64,000 nt of DNA, from the NCBI RefSeq assembly GCF_021556395.1, contig NZ_JAKGCS010000010.1, positions 124,001-188,000 on the forward strand. The letters are read 5' to 3'. Below the pieces are notes generated by a model. That model had not been told where the DNA came from and made no database searches. It saw nothing but the letters and a program-made list of their open reading frames with translations. The DNA is from Acuticoccus kalidii (GTDB taxonomy: Bacteria; Pseudomonadota; Alphaproteobacteria; Rhizobiales; Amorphaceae). Position numbers and translations under genes: made by a program. Positions 41,602 to 49,951 of this stretch are shown here, one piece after another. Position 1 is the stretch's first letter; every line of letters starts with the position of its first letter.

Positions 41602-41625
41602 GGGGCGCATCTGCGCCCCTTTTCT
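41602..41625 (+). terminator. Intrinsic terminator of the EcfG-type operon
   Basis: GGGGCGCA (41602-41609) and TGCGCCCC (41612-41619) form a perfect 8-bp stem with a 2-nt loop (TC), followed by TTTTCT. It lies 45 nt after the repeat-protein stop. Confidence 0.85.
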
Positions 41626-41710
41626 GTGTCCGGGCGAGGCTGTTGTCCGGCCGAGACCGTGTGCGGGCGAGCCTCGACCGGCTCGCGCGACAACCGAACC
41701 GGCGACAGGC

Positions 41711-42934
41711 CTAAGTGCGGTCGGCGCGCGACAGCACCGCCTCGAAGAGGACGTTTGCCGCCGCGATCGTCTCCGCGCGGGGCACGTCTTCGCCCTCATT
41801 GTGGCTGATCCCGTCGATCGTGGGGCTCAACAGCATTGCGGTCGGCGCGACGCGGCTCAAATAATAGGCGTCGTGCCCGGCCTCGCTCTTCATCTCCTTC
41901 GCCGGAACGCCTTGCCGCGCCGCCGCTGTTCGCAGGAGCGCGACAAGCGAAGGATCGAAGCGCTCGTCACCATAGGTCCAGCGGTTCACGATCTCCGGCT
42001 CGACACGGGCCCGGCGCGCCCCCTCGGCGATCGCGTGCATCACCTCCTCGAGCATCCTCGCGCTCACCGCCTTGTCGGCATGGCGCACATCGAGGGTGAG
42101 CTCGGCGAAATCGGACAGAATGCCCGGCTTGTTCGGCCAGGCGGTGAGGCGGGCGACGGTCGCTTTGCCGATCGGCGCATAGCGGTGGCCGATCTCATCG
42201 ACCAAGGCGGCGACGCGCGCCGCGCCGACGAGGGCGTTGCGCCGCTGCGCCATCGGCGTCGGTCCGGTGTGCGCCGTCTCGCCGCGAAACCGGACGACGA
42301 GCCCTTCGACCGCAAATCCGCCGGTGACGAGGCCGACGGTGTTTCCCTCGTCCCAAAGCGCCGGGCCTTGCTCGATATGGAGCTCGAAATAGGCGTCGAC
42401 CGGCTTTCCGACGGGCGCTGCGCCGAGATAGCCGATCGCCTCCAGCGCGTCGCGAAGCACGATCCCGTCATCGTCGACACGGCCGTGCAACCATTCGATC
42501 GGGTGGACGCCGGCGAAGACGGCCGAGGCCATCATCGGCGGGGAGAAACGGGCGCCTTCCTCGTTCGTCCAGTTCACCACCTCGATCGGCCGCGCCGGAA
42601 CGTGCCCCCGATCGCGCAAGGTGCGCAGGATCTCGAGCCCGGCGAGTACGCCGAGGACGCCGTCGAACCGGCCGCCGGCGACTTGCGTGTCGAGGTGGCT
42701 GCCGACGAGGATCGGCGGCGCCTCCGTCGCGCCGTCGAGGCGCAGAAACATATTGCCGGACTGGTCGATGGTGGTCGCGAGCCCGGCCGCGTCGCCCCAG
42801 GCGCGGAGCTGATCGCGCATCGCTCCGTCTTCGGCCGTGAGCGCGAGACGCTTCAGTCCGCCCCAGAGGCCGGGGCCGATCTCGGCCGACCGCATCAGCG
42901 TCTGCCAGAGGCGATCACCGTCGATATGCGTCAT
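41711..42934 (-). CDS. M20-family amidohydrolase (N-carbamoyl-L-amino acid hydrolase / allantoate amidohydrolase type)
   Basis: 407 aa. VGSHLDTQVAGGRFDGVLGVLAG contains the first metal His and bridging Asp, VVNWTNEEGARFSP the catalytic Glu pair, ELHIEQGPALWDEGNTVG a further His, and AGHDAYYLSR the second-site His, all typical of the HyuC/AllC group. Lid-domain residues FRGETAHTGPTPMAQRRNAL are intact. It removes carbamoyl or ureido groups with release of CO2 and NH3 and would act on the product of a hydantoinase or allantoinase, such as the enzyme at 25307-26725, though the genes are 15 kb apart. It is divergent from the amidase. Confidence 0.92.
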   Translation of the reverse strand: MTHIDGDRLWQTLMRSAEIGPGLWGGLKRLALTAEDGAMRDQLRAWGDAAGLATTIDQSGNMFLRLDGATEAPPILVGSHLDTQVAGGRFDGVLGVLAGLEILRTLRDRGHVPARPIEVVNWTNEEGARFSPPMMASAVFAGVHPIEWLHGRVDDDGIVLRDALEAIGYLGAAPVGKPVDAYFELHIEQGPALWDEGNTVGLVTGGFAVEGLVVRFRGETAHTGPTPMAQRRNALVGAARVAALVDEIGHRYAPIGKATVARLTAWPNKPGILSDFAELTLDVRHADKAVSARMLEEVMHAIAEGARRARVEPEIVNRWTYGDERFDPSLVALLRTAAARQGVPAKEMKSEAGHDAYYLSRVAPTAMLLSPTIDGISHNEGEDVPRAETIAAANVLFEAVLSRADRT

Positions 42935-43257
42935 GAGGCGGTCCGTAGCGCGGAGGAGACTGCGGCGAGCCTATCGCGGACGGCTTTGTGTTTGAACCGG
43001 CAGCGACCGCCGCAACCCCGCTTCGCGCTGCGGCAAGGATCGGGACGGGCGGCGTTCGCTCCGGTTCGGTTCGGGATCGTTCTCGTGCCGAAGTGCGAAC
43101 CTTCGGGCGTCACACCTCCCATCGGCGTGAACCTTTATGTCGCGTGGGGCGTTTCTACCGGCGGTGCGCCGTTCTGTCGGCAACCGCAGCGCGTCGCCGT
43201 TCGATCATCCCCGCGCCGGACATGCGCTCCGGCCGCCACGCAATATGAGCTGAACCC
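42935..43257. other. Divergent intergenic region containing a TRAP permease relic
   Basis: This 323-nt gap separates two divergent genes. Its middle carries a fragment resembling the C-terminal region of a TRAP large permease (43070-43156). No intact gene and no clear palindrome were found. Confidence 0.5.
43070..43156 (+). pseudogene. Relic of a TRAP-transporter large permease (DctM-like C-terminal fragment)
   Basis: One frame encodes FGIVLVPKCEPSG followed by VTPPIGVNLYVAWGVS. The second part is nearly identical to the conserved block of DctM/SiaM large subunits (V/ITPPxGxNLYV), and the first part aligns with the FGIVMVxNLExGL that precedes it in those proteins. Both flanks are unrelated, and the stretch is far too short for a transporter. 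Chance similarity cannot be wholly excluded, but order and spacing of the two blocks favour a relic. Confidence 0.5.
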
Positions 43258-44670
43258 GTGATCAAAATCGACCTCGAAGAGGCCTGGCAGCTCGATGCGT
43301 CCGCGCTCCTCGTCGCCTATGCCGCCGGCACGCTCGACCCCCTCGGCGTGTTCGATCTTTACTTGTCGCGGATCGAGCGGCTCGACCCGACTTTGAACGC
43401 CTTCGTCGCGCTCTCGCCGACGGCGCGCTCGGAGGCGGAGGCGTCGGCGGAGCGTTGGCGGCAGAGCATGCCGATCGGCCCGCTCGACGGGGTGCCGGTC
43501 GCAGTGAAGGACAATCTCGCCGTCGCGGGCATGCCGGCGACCTTCGGCAGCGGTCTTTATGCCGACTATGTGCCGGAGGCGGACGAATTGCCGATCAAGC
43601 GGCTTCGCGACGCCGGTGCGATCGTCATCGGGAAGACCAACACGCCGGAGTTCGCGGTCGAGGGATTTACGCACAATGCGCTCTTCGGAACGACGCGCAA
43701 TCCGTGGAACCCGGAGCTGACGCCGGGCGGGTCGAGCGGCGGATCCGTCGCGGCCGTCGCGGCGGGGCTCGCGCCGATCGCCGTCGGGACCGACGGGGGC
43801 GGCTCGGCGCGCCGGCCGGCCGGCTATACCGGCCTCGTCGGCCTCAAGCCCGGCATCGGCCATGTGCCGCGTGCCGACGGGCTGCCGCAGGTTCTTCTCG
43901 ATTTCGAGGTCGTCGGCACCTTCGCGCGCACCGTGCGCGATATCGCGCTGCTCGACCGCGTGTTCGCGGGCGCGGACCGGGCCGACCCGTCCTCGCGGCG
44001 CGGGCCGCTCACGCAGCCGGGCGATGGTCCGCTGAAAATCCTCTATGTCGAACGGCTCGACGGCAATGTGTGCGACGGCGAGATCCTCACCGCCGTGCGC
44101 AAGGCGGCGGACGTCTTCGGCCGGATGGGCCACACGGTGATGGACGGGGAGCTTCCGGTCGACACCAAGGCGCTCGCCGATGTCTGGCCGATGATCTGCG
44201 ATATCGGCCTGTCGCGCATCCTCGCGACGGAGCCGACAATGCGCGAGCGGGCGGCGGAGAAATATATCGGCATGGCCGAGCGGGGGGCGTCGATCCCGGC
44301 GAGCGATCTCCTCGGCATCTGGGAGACGGTCTGGCGCATCCGCCGAGAGGTGTCGGAGCTGTTCGCGAGTGTCGATCTCGTCTTGATGCCGAGTTGCGCG
44401 GCAATGCCGTGGGCGGCGGACGTTCCGTTCCCGACCGAGATCGACGGCACGGCGGTCGGCCCACGCGGCCATGCCGTCTATACCGGGTGGGTGAATGCGG
44501 CGGGTCATCCCGCGATCGCGCTGCCGTGCGCGGTGCCGGAGGGCGCGCTTCCGGTCGGCTTCCAGATCATCGGCGATCTCGGGACCGAGCCGCTTCTGCT
44601 CTCCCTCGCCGCCGCCTATGAGGAGGCCGCGTCCTGGCACGAGGTCTGGCCGGCACTCGCCAAGAGCTGA
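43258..44670 (+). CDS. Amidase-signature family amidase
   Basis: 470 aa from a GTG. The Ser-cisSer-Lys triad of the amidase family is readable: Lys84 in PVAVKDNLAVAG, Ser159 in TPGGSSGGS and nucleophile Ser183 in GTDGGGSARRPAGYTGLVGLKP. C-terminal VNAAGHPAIALPCAVPEGALPVGFQIIG is typical. It hydrolyses a carboxamide to acid and ammonia; the substrate cannot be predicted. It lies downstream of a TRAP relic and convergent with an FAH-fold gene. About the normal length for the family. Confidence 0.93.
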   Translation: MIKIDLEEAWQLDASALLVAYAAGTLDPLGVFDLYLSRIERLDPTLNAFVALSPTARSEAEASAERWRQSMPIGPLDGVPVAVKDNLAVAGMPATFGSGLYADYVPEADELPIKRLRDAGAIVIGKTNTPEFAVEGFTHNALFGTTRNPWNPELTPGGSSGGSVAAVAAGLAPIAVGTDGGGSARRPAGYTGLVGLKPGIGHVPRADGLPQVLLDFEVVGTFARTVRDIALLDRVFAGADRADPSSRRGPLTQPGDGPLKILYVERLDGNVCDGEILTAVRKAADVFGRMGHTVMDGELPVDTKALADVWPMICDIGLSRILATEPTMRERAAEKYIGMAERGASIPASDLLGIWETVWRIRREVSELFASVDLVLMPSCAAMPWAADVPFPTEIDGTAVGPRGHAVYTGWVNAAGHPAIALPCAVPEGALPVGFQIIGDLGTEPLLLSLAAAYEEAASWHEVWPALAKS

Positions 44671-44692
44671 CGCGCCAGAGGTCGGGGACGGT

Positions 44693-44714
44693 GGCGGCGC
44701 GTCGGTGCGCCGCC
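44693..44714. terminator. Hairpin between convergent amidase and FAH-fold genes
   Basis: GGCGGCGC (44693-44700) pairs with GCGCCGCC (44707-44714), loop of 6 nt. A run of six A follows on the plus strand, so neither strand has the T-run in the right place for a classical intrinsic terminator. It may stabilise or delimit the two convergent transcripts. Confidence 0.3.
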
Positions 44715-44725
44715 AAAAAATCGGC

Positions 44726-45484
44726 TCAGACGTAAGTCGTCTCGACCCCGCCGAGGCCTGCGACCCAGCCTTCGATCTTTGTGCCGGGTTCGACGAACAG
44801 CATGCCGCTCAGCGATCCGGTCGTCACGATCTGTCCGACCTGGAAGCCGCCGCAATGGTTGCCGACATATTGGGCGAAGGTGACGAAGGTCGCGTAAGCG
44901 TCCCCGCCCGGCACCTTCTGGCGGCCCGAGCACACGACCTCGCCATTGAAGCTGAGGCGCACCTCGGGCGTCGAGAAATCGACCTCGGCGTCGGGCGTTT
45001 CGGGGTTGGCCCAGACGAAGCCGCCATTCAACTGATTGTCCGCCATCTTCACGGCGTCCGGCAGCTCGGTGAAATTCTCGAAGCGGCCGTCGACGAGCTC
45101 GATCGCCACCACCGGCCGGACGCACTCGCGCGCGGCGACGGCGAAGTTCGGCGCGTCGACCGGCGGCAACGGCTTTTCGAGCCGGAAGGCGATCTCGAGT
45201 TCGACGCCGCATTTGATGAGTTCGGATTGGGAGAAGGGCCCACCATTGCCACGCACGACATCGTCGAAGATCGGGGCGGCGAGGGGCGGGGTGTCCCCGC
45301 TCTTGGGGCCGGCCTTCCACGCTCCGGCCGGTCCGCACGCGTCGCAGACGAGCTGCTGCACCGCGTTGATGGTGTCGCGGTCCATGTCGGCGAAGGGCGA
45401 GGCGGACTGAAACGGCGCGGGCAATCCGGTTTCGCGCGCCGTGATCAGGATATCGGCGAGGTTTCGTGCGGTGTCATTCTGCAT
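44726..45484 (-). CDS. FAH-fold hydratase (2-keto-4-pentenoate hydratase/2-oxohepta-3-ene-dioate hydratase type)
   Basis: 252 aa from Met at 45484. NLADILITARETGLPAPFQSAS and CGPAGAWKAGPKSGDTPPLAAPIF match the MhpD-like N-terminus; GVELEIAFRLEKPLPP carries the metal-binding ELE; VVAIELVDGRFENF and a Gly/Thr-rich C-terminus (GQIVTTGSLSGMLFVEPGTKIEGWVAGLGGV) complete the fold. Family members hydrate 2-oxopent-4-enoate or hydrolyse/decarboxylate related oxoacids from aromatic catabolism. No other meta-cleavage genes are adjacent, so the substrate is unknown. Confidence 0.88.
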   Translation of the reverse strand: MQNDTARNLADILITARETGLPAPFQSASPFADMDRDTINAVQQLVCDACGPAGAWKAGPKSGDTPPLAAPIFDDVVRGNGGPFSQSELIKCGVELEIAFRLEKPLPPVDAPNFAVAARECVRPVVAIELVDGRFENFTELPDAVKMADNQLNGGFVWANPETPDAEVDFSTPEVRLSFNGEVVCSGRQKVPGGDAYATFVTFAQYVGNHCGGFQVGQIVTTGSLSGMLFVEPGTKIEGWVAGLGGVETTYV

Positions 45485-45606
45485 GCGTCTCTCCCAGCGC
45501 CGGCGCTCCGGCGTCACCTTCGGTCCGCGTGTTCGCCGGGACCGGCTTATTCCGTGTTCTAGCGATATCGCGGCCGCAAGTCGCCGCGGATCGCCGTCTC
45601 TCCCCG

Positions 45607-46224
45607 TCAGATGACGACGAGCGTGTTCGGCAGATGATCCGCCACCCCGCCCGGATCGGGCGGCACGTGTTCGGCGAGGATCGTCCCCGCTTCGCCGATC
45701 GCCTCCACCAGTCCCTCTGTCAACGCGCCCGCCTTCAGTTGCAGGATGAGGCGTTCGATGAGCGCCTCCCACGTCTCTTCCGAGACCGCCTCGTAGATCG
45801 CCCGGTCGGCGACGATCTCGGCATGATGCTCGAAGAGGGAGACGAAGATCAGAACTCCCGTCCGGTTCGGCGTCGCGTGGATGTTGTGGGCGAGGAAGAG
45901 GTCGACCGCCTTGAGATGGGCCCGTGCCCGCCTCACCGCGCGCGGCACGAGGTGGATCCGCAAGGACGAGAATTGCGAGAGCGGCAACAGCACGAGCGCG
46001 GTGAGGAGCTGGGTGAGGACAAGCGTCGGCGCGCTCGTCTCGCCGAGCACCAGGAGGACGGTCGGCACGGTCAACGCGGCGAGAAGCGCCCAGATCGCTG
46101 GATAGAGCCGATAATCGTCGCTCTGCCCTGCGACGACGCAGAAGATTTCGCCCGCGGTCGTCGCCTCCGCCGCCCGGATCGCATCCGCGACCGCGGCGTG
46201 GTCGGCTGCGTTGGCGCTCACCAT
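45607..46224 (-). CDS. TPM-domain membrane protein
   Basis: 205 aa. Two membrane segments (WALLAALTVPTVLLVLG and LVLTQLLTALVLLPLSQF) interrupt the N-terminal part; the C-terminal domain has the TPM_phosphatase (Psb32/MOLO-1) marks AVDLFLAHNIHATPNRTGVLIFVSLFEHHAEIVADRAIYEAV. It is the second TPM gene after LemA and YgcG-like genes, overlapping the latter by 7 nt. Such trios are common; roles in envelope or membrane-protein upkeep are proposed but not proven. Confidence 0.85.
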   Translation of the reverse strand: MVSANAADHAAVADAIRAAEATTAGEIFCVVAGQSDDYRLYPAIWALLAALTVPTVLLVLGETSAPTLVLTQLLTALVLLPLSQFSSLRIHLVPRAVRRARAHLKAVDLFLAHNIHATPNRTGVLIFVSLFEHHAEIVADRAIYEAVSEETWEALIERLILQLKAGALTEGLVEAIGEAGTILAEHVPPDPGGVADHLPNTLVVI

Positions 46225-46979
46225 GAGCCGGACGCGCCTCCGCCGCCGAACGAGCCGCCGCCACCGCGAAAACCGCCGCCGCCGCGGAAGCCGCCGGAGC
46301 GTCGGCCGCCGATCGGATAATGGACGATGCCGCCGCGCCGTCCACCACGCGTGAGGCCGCCGCCGGGACCGCTATTGGAACGGATGATCAAGTACATGAT
46401 GAAGCCGAACACCAGAATGTTGATGGCGATGACGATGAGACCCTCGACGCTCTCGGTCTCGTCCGCCGGTTTCGGCAGGTCGATCGGATCGCCGTCGAGG
46501 ACTGTCAGGATCGCCGAGGTGCCGGCCTCCACGCCCCGCGGGAGGTCGTTGTCGCGAAAGGCGGGCAGGATCGCCGAATCGATGATCGCTCGCGACTGCG
46601 CGTCGGTGAGGGTGCCTTCGAGCCCGTAACCGACCTCGATGCGCACCTTCCGATCGTTGGGGGCGACGATGAGGAGGACGCCGTTATCCTCCTCCGTGCC
46701 GATCTTCCAGGCCCGGCCGAGGCGGTAGCCATAATCGGCGATATCGTAGCCTTCGAGATCGGGGATGGTCGCGACGACGACCTGGTTGCTCGTCGCCGTC
46801 TCGTGCGCCTCGAGGCGGGCGGTGAGGGCGGCTCTGACGTCGGGGGGAAGGATGTTCGCCGCGTCGACGACACGGCCCGAAAGAGGCGGAAAGGTCTGCG
46901 CGAACGCCGCCGCCGCGAGGACCAGGAGAAGAAGAAGCGCGGGGACGAGGACCCGCGCCAACGCCGATTTAATTCGCAT
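46218..46979 (-). CDS. YgcG-type TPM-domain protein with Gly-rich tail
   Basis: 253 aa. An N-terminal signal peptide (LARVLVPALLLLLVLAAAAFAQ) precedes the TPM domain: FPPLSGRVVDAANILPPDVRAAL, ETATSNQVVVATIPDLEGYDIADYGYRLGRAW and NGVLLIVAPNDRKVRIEVGYGLEG. A membrane helix (GLIVIAINILVFGFIMYLII) and a Gly/Arg-rich C-terminus with repeated GGGGFRGGGG and SFGGGGASGSW end the protein, as in YgcG. It is likely anchored to the inner membrane with the TPM domain outside. It overlaps lemA by 11 nt. Confidence 0.92.
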   Translation of the reverse strand: MRIKSALARVLVPALLLLLVLAAAAFAQTFPPLSGRVVDAANILPPDVRAALTARLEAHETATSNQVVVATIPDLEGYDIADYGYRLGRAWKIGTEEDNGVLLIVAPNDRKVRIEVGYGLEGTLTDAQSRAIIDSAILPAFRDNDLPRGVEAGTSAILTVLDGDPIDLPKPADETESVEGLIVIAINILVFGFIMYLIIRSNSGPGGGLTRGGRRGGIVHYPIGGRRSGGFRGGGGFRGGGGSFGGGGASGSW

Positions 46980-47592
46980 TTTGCGGCTGTGCGGGCGCGT
47001 TCGGCGTTCGGCCGAAATCGACCTGGGGCGGGGAGAAGTTTTCCTGCGGGATCTCGAATGTCGCCATCGGCTCGTTGCCGGAATAGAGCGTTGCGGCCCA
47101 CAGGCGTCCGGGGAAGGTCTTCAGCTCGGTGTTATAGCGCCGAACGGCGTCGATATAGTCCCGCCGGGCGACAGCGATCCGGTTCTCGGTGCCTTCGAGT
47201 TGGGACTGGAGCTGGAGAAAATTCTGGTTCGACTTGAGGTCGGGATACCGCTCGACGGTGACGAGGAGGCGCCCGAGCGCGCCGGTCAGCTTGTCCTGCG
47301 CGGCATTGAATTGCTGGACGAGGGCGGGGTTGGTCAGATCGTCGGTGTTGATCTGGATTTGCGAGGCGCTCGCGCGCGCTTCGACGACCTCCCGCAGAAC
47401 CTCACGCTCCTGGTCGGCATAGCCGCGGACGGTTTCGACGAGGTTGGGGATGAGGTCGGCGCGGCGCTGATATTGGTTCTGGACCTGGCTCCAGTCCGCT
47501 TTGGCCTGCTCTTCGAGCGTCGGGATCTGATTGACCCCGCATGCCGATAGCGCGAGCGGGAGGAGGAGGACGAGGGCGATGCGGGCCAGCAC
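46969..47592 (-). CDS. lemA: LemA-family lipoprotein
   Basis: 207 aa from a GTG at 47592 with AAGGAG upstream; earlier in-frame Met codons would place the signal sequence internally. A lipoprotein signal (LARIALVLLLPLALSAC) precedes the LemA coiled-coil: VQNQYQRRADLIPNLVETVRGYADQEREVL and YPDLKSNQNFLQLQSQLEGTENRI, RRYNTELKTFPGRLWA. LemA proteins are membrane-anchored helical bundles of unclear function, always close to TPM genes as here. First gene of the trio. Confidence 0.92.
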   Translation of the reverse strand: MLARIALVLLLPLALSACGVNQIPTLEEQAKADWSQVQNQYQRRADLIPNLVETVRGYADQEREVLREVVEARASASQIQINTDDLTNPALVQQFNAAQDKLTGALGRLLVTVERYPDLKSNQNFLQLQSQLEGTENRIAVARRDYIDAVRRYNTELKTFPGRLWAATLYSGNEPMATFEIPQENFSPPQVDFGRTPNAPAQPQNAN

Positions 47593-47716
47593 GGAAGCTC
47601 CTTGACGCTGTTTCGTCGCCCGGATTCGGGCGTGCCGTGTGGATGATGTAATGCGCAGAGCCGCCCCCGTCACGGGCTGGTGTGGACGGGATGCGCGATT
47701 GGCCGCAAGCGTGCCG

Positions 47717-49051
47717 TCAGGCGGCGCGGTTGATGGCGGCGGGACCGCCCCGTCCATATGCGTTGCGCCGCCAGAAGTCGGACATGATCAGCGGGTCGCG
47801 CAGCGCTTCGACATGCCGCCAGTTGGGCATCGACCGATCGAAGGCCTCCGGCCCCATCTGCCGCGTCTTATAGGGATTGACGGCGCCGCCGGCCGACAGC
47901 GCGATCGCGTCGAGCTCCTTGAGGAGTTCGAGCGTCGAGCGGCCGCGATCGGGAAAGTCGAGGAGGAGGCTGAGGCCGGGCCGGCTGAAGCCGATGAGAC
48001 CGGGTGAGCGGCTGAGGCCGAAAATGCCGAGCGCGGCGAAGGAGGAATATTCCCGCCGTCGGTGGGTGGCCTTCAGCATCTGCGTCATCGCGTCGAGGGC
48101 GTTGGCGGCCGGGATCACCGACTGATGCTGATGAAGCCCGCGCGGGCCGTAAAGACGGTTCCAGTCGCCCACTTTGTCGAGGGCGAAGAAGAAGTTCTCA
48201 TAATCGAGGACTTCCGTGGTTCCGCCGGGCGGCAGGCCTCGTTGCTGGAAGACGTTGAACGCGCGCAAAGCGAGGGGGCCGACGACGCTGAAGGGCGGCG
48301 TGAAGCGCACCCTGAAGGGGCGGCGCCGGCGGTGCGGGGGCGGCGCCCGGCCGACCGCATGGTCGCCGACGACGAGTTTGCCCCGACCGAGGAGCGCCCC
48401 GGTGGCGAGCCCATCGACCCAGGCGGACACGTATTCGTGTGCGCCCGCACCCTCCTCGACGAGGGCGAGCCCCTCGGCGAGGGAGGTGAAGGGGATCGTC
48501 GATCGGGTGATCATGTTGGACGGAACGCGCTGGCACTTGATCGTGACGCGCTCGATCAGCCCCGTCATGCCCATGCCGCCGAGCGTCGCGTCGAAGAGCG
48601 GATCGCCGGGGCGCAGATTGAGACGGCCCGGCTGGTCGGACCGGCGCAGCGTGATCGCCTCGACGCCGGATCCGAACGAGCCGCGCCGATGATGGTTGCG
48701 GCCGTAAATGTCGTTCGCGATCGCCCCGCCGAGGGTGACGTGGCGTGTTCCGGGAATGGTGCTTAACGTATAGCGCGGGCCGATGAGGCGCAGGATCGTC
48801 CCGATGCTGACGCCCGCATCGGCGACGAGGCGGCCGAGATGGGGGTCGAACTGGCGGATGAGGGCGCGCTCCCGGCTGTCGATCAGATGGCCGCCGGTGA
48901 GGGTGCAGGAGTCGCCATAGGAGCGGCCCGCGCCGAAGGGAAGGACGGGGCCGCGGACGTTGGGAAAGATCGCGGCGGGGATCGCCTTCGAGGGGTCGCC
49001 GCGACCGGGCCGGCCCCATGACATGAAGCGAGGCTTGAATTGGTCGTCCAT
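47717..49051 (-). CDS. FAD-dependent oxidoreductase, DprE1/D-arabinonolactone oxidase-like
   Basis: 444 aa from Met at 49051 (GGAGG 6 nt upstream). The PCMH FAD domain has LPFGAGRSYGDSC, VTLGGAIANDIYGRNHHRRGSFGSGVEAI, and GGMGMTGLIERVTIKCQRVPS, very like DprE1, the decaprenyl-phosphoribose oxidase; the C-terminal part follows the ALO-type fold. In most bacteria DprE1 pairs with a DprE2 reductase, which is not next to this gene. Role in making an arabinose-type sugar or oxidising another sugar alcohol is inferred. No covalent-flavin His is evident. Confidence 0.88.
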   Translation of the reverse strand: MDDQFKPRFMSWGRPGRGDPSKAIPAAIFPNVRGPVLPFGAGRSYGDSCTLTGGHLIDSRERALIRQFDPHLGRLVADAGVSIGTILRLIGPRYTLSTIPGTRHVTLGGAIANDIYGRNHHRRGSFGSGVEAITLRRSDQPGRLNLRPGDPLFDATLGGMGMTGLIERVTIKCQRVPSNMITRSTIPFTSLAEGLALVEEGAGAHEYVSAWVDGLATGALLGRGKLVVGDHAVGRAPPPHRRRRPFRVRFTPPFSVVGPLALRAFNVFQQRGLPPGGTTEVLDYENFFFALDKVGDWNRLYGPRGLHQHQSVIPAANALDAMTQMLKATHRRREYSSFAALGIFGLSRSPGLIGFSRPGLSLLLDFPDRGRSTLELLKELDAIALSAGGAVNPYKTRQMGPEAFDRSMPNWRHVEALRDPLIMSDFWRRNAYGRGGPAAINRAA

Positions 49052-49066
49052 CATCCACCTCCCCAT

Positions 49067-49415
49067 GGGCCGGTGAGGAATGATCTGTGGCGCGCCTCGG
49101 CGTCGCCGAGGGGGCTGATGTCGTCGCCGCGGGGGCTGATGTCAGAGTAGAGAATGAAATTGTTTGCCATTGGAAAAAAGTTGGTCACGCCGAGGGTCAT
49201 CGTTCGCCGCCCCCCGTGAAAAGTGGGCGCCGTTTGCGCAGACGGGGCGTGAACCGGGCGGAAATACCCCAATCCAACACCGCTATGACACAATTGCGCC
49301 ACATTTTATATCGACTTGCCTCCGATCAAACATTCGGAAACGGTTTCGGCCGAATGGATGATCAACTGCATCCCGCGGCTGGTCAATATCGTTACGCAAT
49401 GAGGACGAGTGAGCT
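49067..49415. other. Divergent intergenic region with a 21-bp direct repeat
   Basis: About 350 nt between the DprE1-like gene and the DUF3830 gene. A direct repeat with period 21 bp occupies 49101-49122 and 49122-49143 (core GGGGGCTGATGTC, one mismatch in the left part). GAAACGGTTTC at 49337-49347 is an 11-bp palindrome. The right half is AT-richer and probably contains the DUF3830 promoter. No credible gene is seen. Confidence 0.5.
49101..49143. repeat. Two-copy 21-bp direct repeat upstream of the DprE1-like gene
   Basis: Two copies of CGTCGCCG(A/C)GGGGGCTGATGTC lie head to tail, 50 nt before the DprE1-like start. They could be binding sites on one face of the helix (two turns apart) or a replication slippage product. 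Confidence 0.75.
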
Positions 49416-49829
49416 ATGATCAAAGTCCGAGTCATCGCCGGGCCGTACACCTTCGGCGCCGTGCTCGAGGACGAGAAGGCGCCGAAGACGTGCGAGGCGA
49501 TCTTGAAGGCGATGCCGTTCGAGAGCCAGGTGGTGCACGTGCGCTGGTCGGGCGAAGGGGTGTGGGTTCCGCTCGGCGACCGCGATTTCGGCGTCGGCTA
49601 TGAGAACCACACGAGTTATCCCGCGCCTGGGCAGATGATTCTTTATCCCGGCGGCATTTCGGAGACCGAGATCCTCCTCGCCTATGGCGGCGTCCATTTC
49701 GCCAGCAAAATGGGCCAGCTCGCGGGCAATCACTTCCTCACGCTGACCGACGGCCTGGAGAATTTGCACGATTTGGGTGTGAAAACCCTGTGGCAAGGTG
49801 CACAACCGCTTCGAATCGAGCGCGTTTAG
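49416..49829 (+). CDS. DUF3830-family cyclophilin-like protein
   Basis: 137 aa. IKVRVIAGPYTFGAVLEDEKAPKTCEAILKAMPFESQVVHVRWSGEGVW and ENHTSYPAPGQMILYPGGISETEILLAYG match DUF3830, a cyclophilin-like beta-barrel. Members occur next to amidases, TRAP transporters and FAD oxidoreductases; function is unknown. GAGTGAG lies before the start. The gene ends 45 nt before tRNA-Pro. Confidence 0.85.
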   Translation: MIKVRVIAGPYTFGAVLEDEKAPKTCEAILKAMPFESQVVHVRWSGEGVWVPLGDRDFGVGYENHTSYPAPGQMILYPGGISETEILLAYGGVHFASKMGQLAGNHFLTLTDGLENLHDLGVKTLWQGAQPLRIERV

Positions 49830-49874
49830 GGTTGAGGTCGCCTCCGTCTTTGGCTATGTGGCGGGGGCGGTCGG

Positions 49875-49951
49875 CGGAGTGTAGCGCAGTCTGGTAGCGC
49901 ACCTCGTTCGGGACGAGGGGGTCGCAGGTTCGAATCCTGCCACTCCGACCA
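49875..49951 (+). tRNA. tRNA-Pro (anticodon CGG)
   Basis: 77 nt including an encoded CCA. The acceptor stem CGGAGTG pairs with CACTCCG; the anticodon stem CCTCG/CGAGG encloses TTCGGGA, giving anticodon CGG for codon CCG; the T-loop GGTTCGAATCC is canonical. The D-arm AGCGCAGTCTGGTAGCGC is normal. Confidence 0.97.

Noticed and set aside
41588..43261. A 557-codon plus-strand frame opposite the carbamoylase
   Set aside because: Mostly antisense shadow. Only its last part, in the intergenic gap, has meaningful similarity and is reported separately as a TRAP relic.
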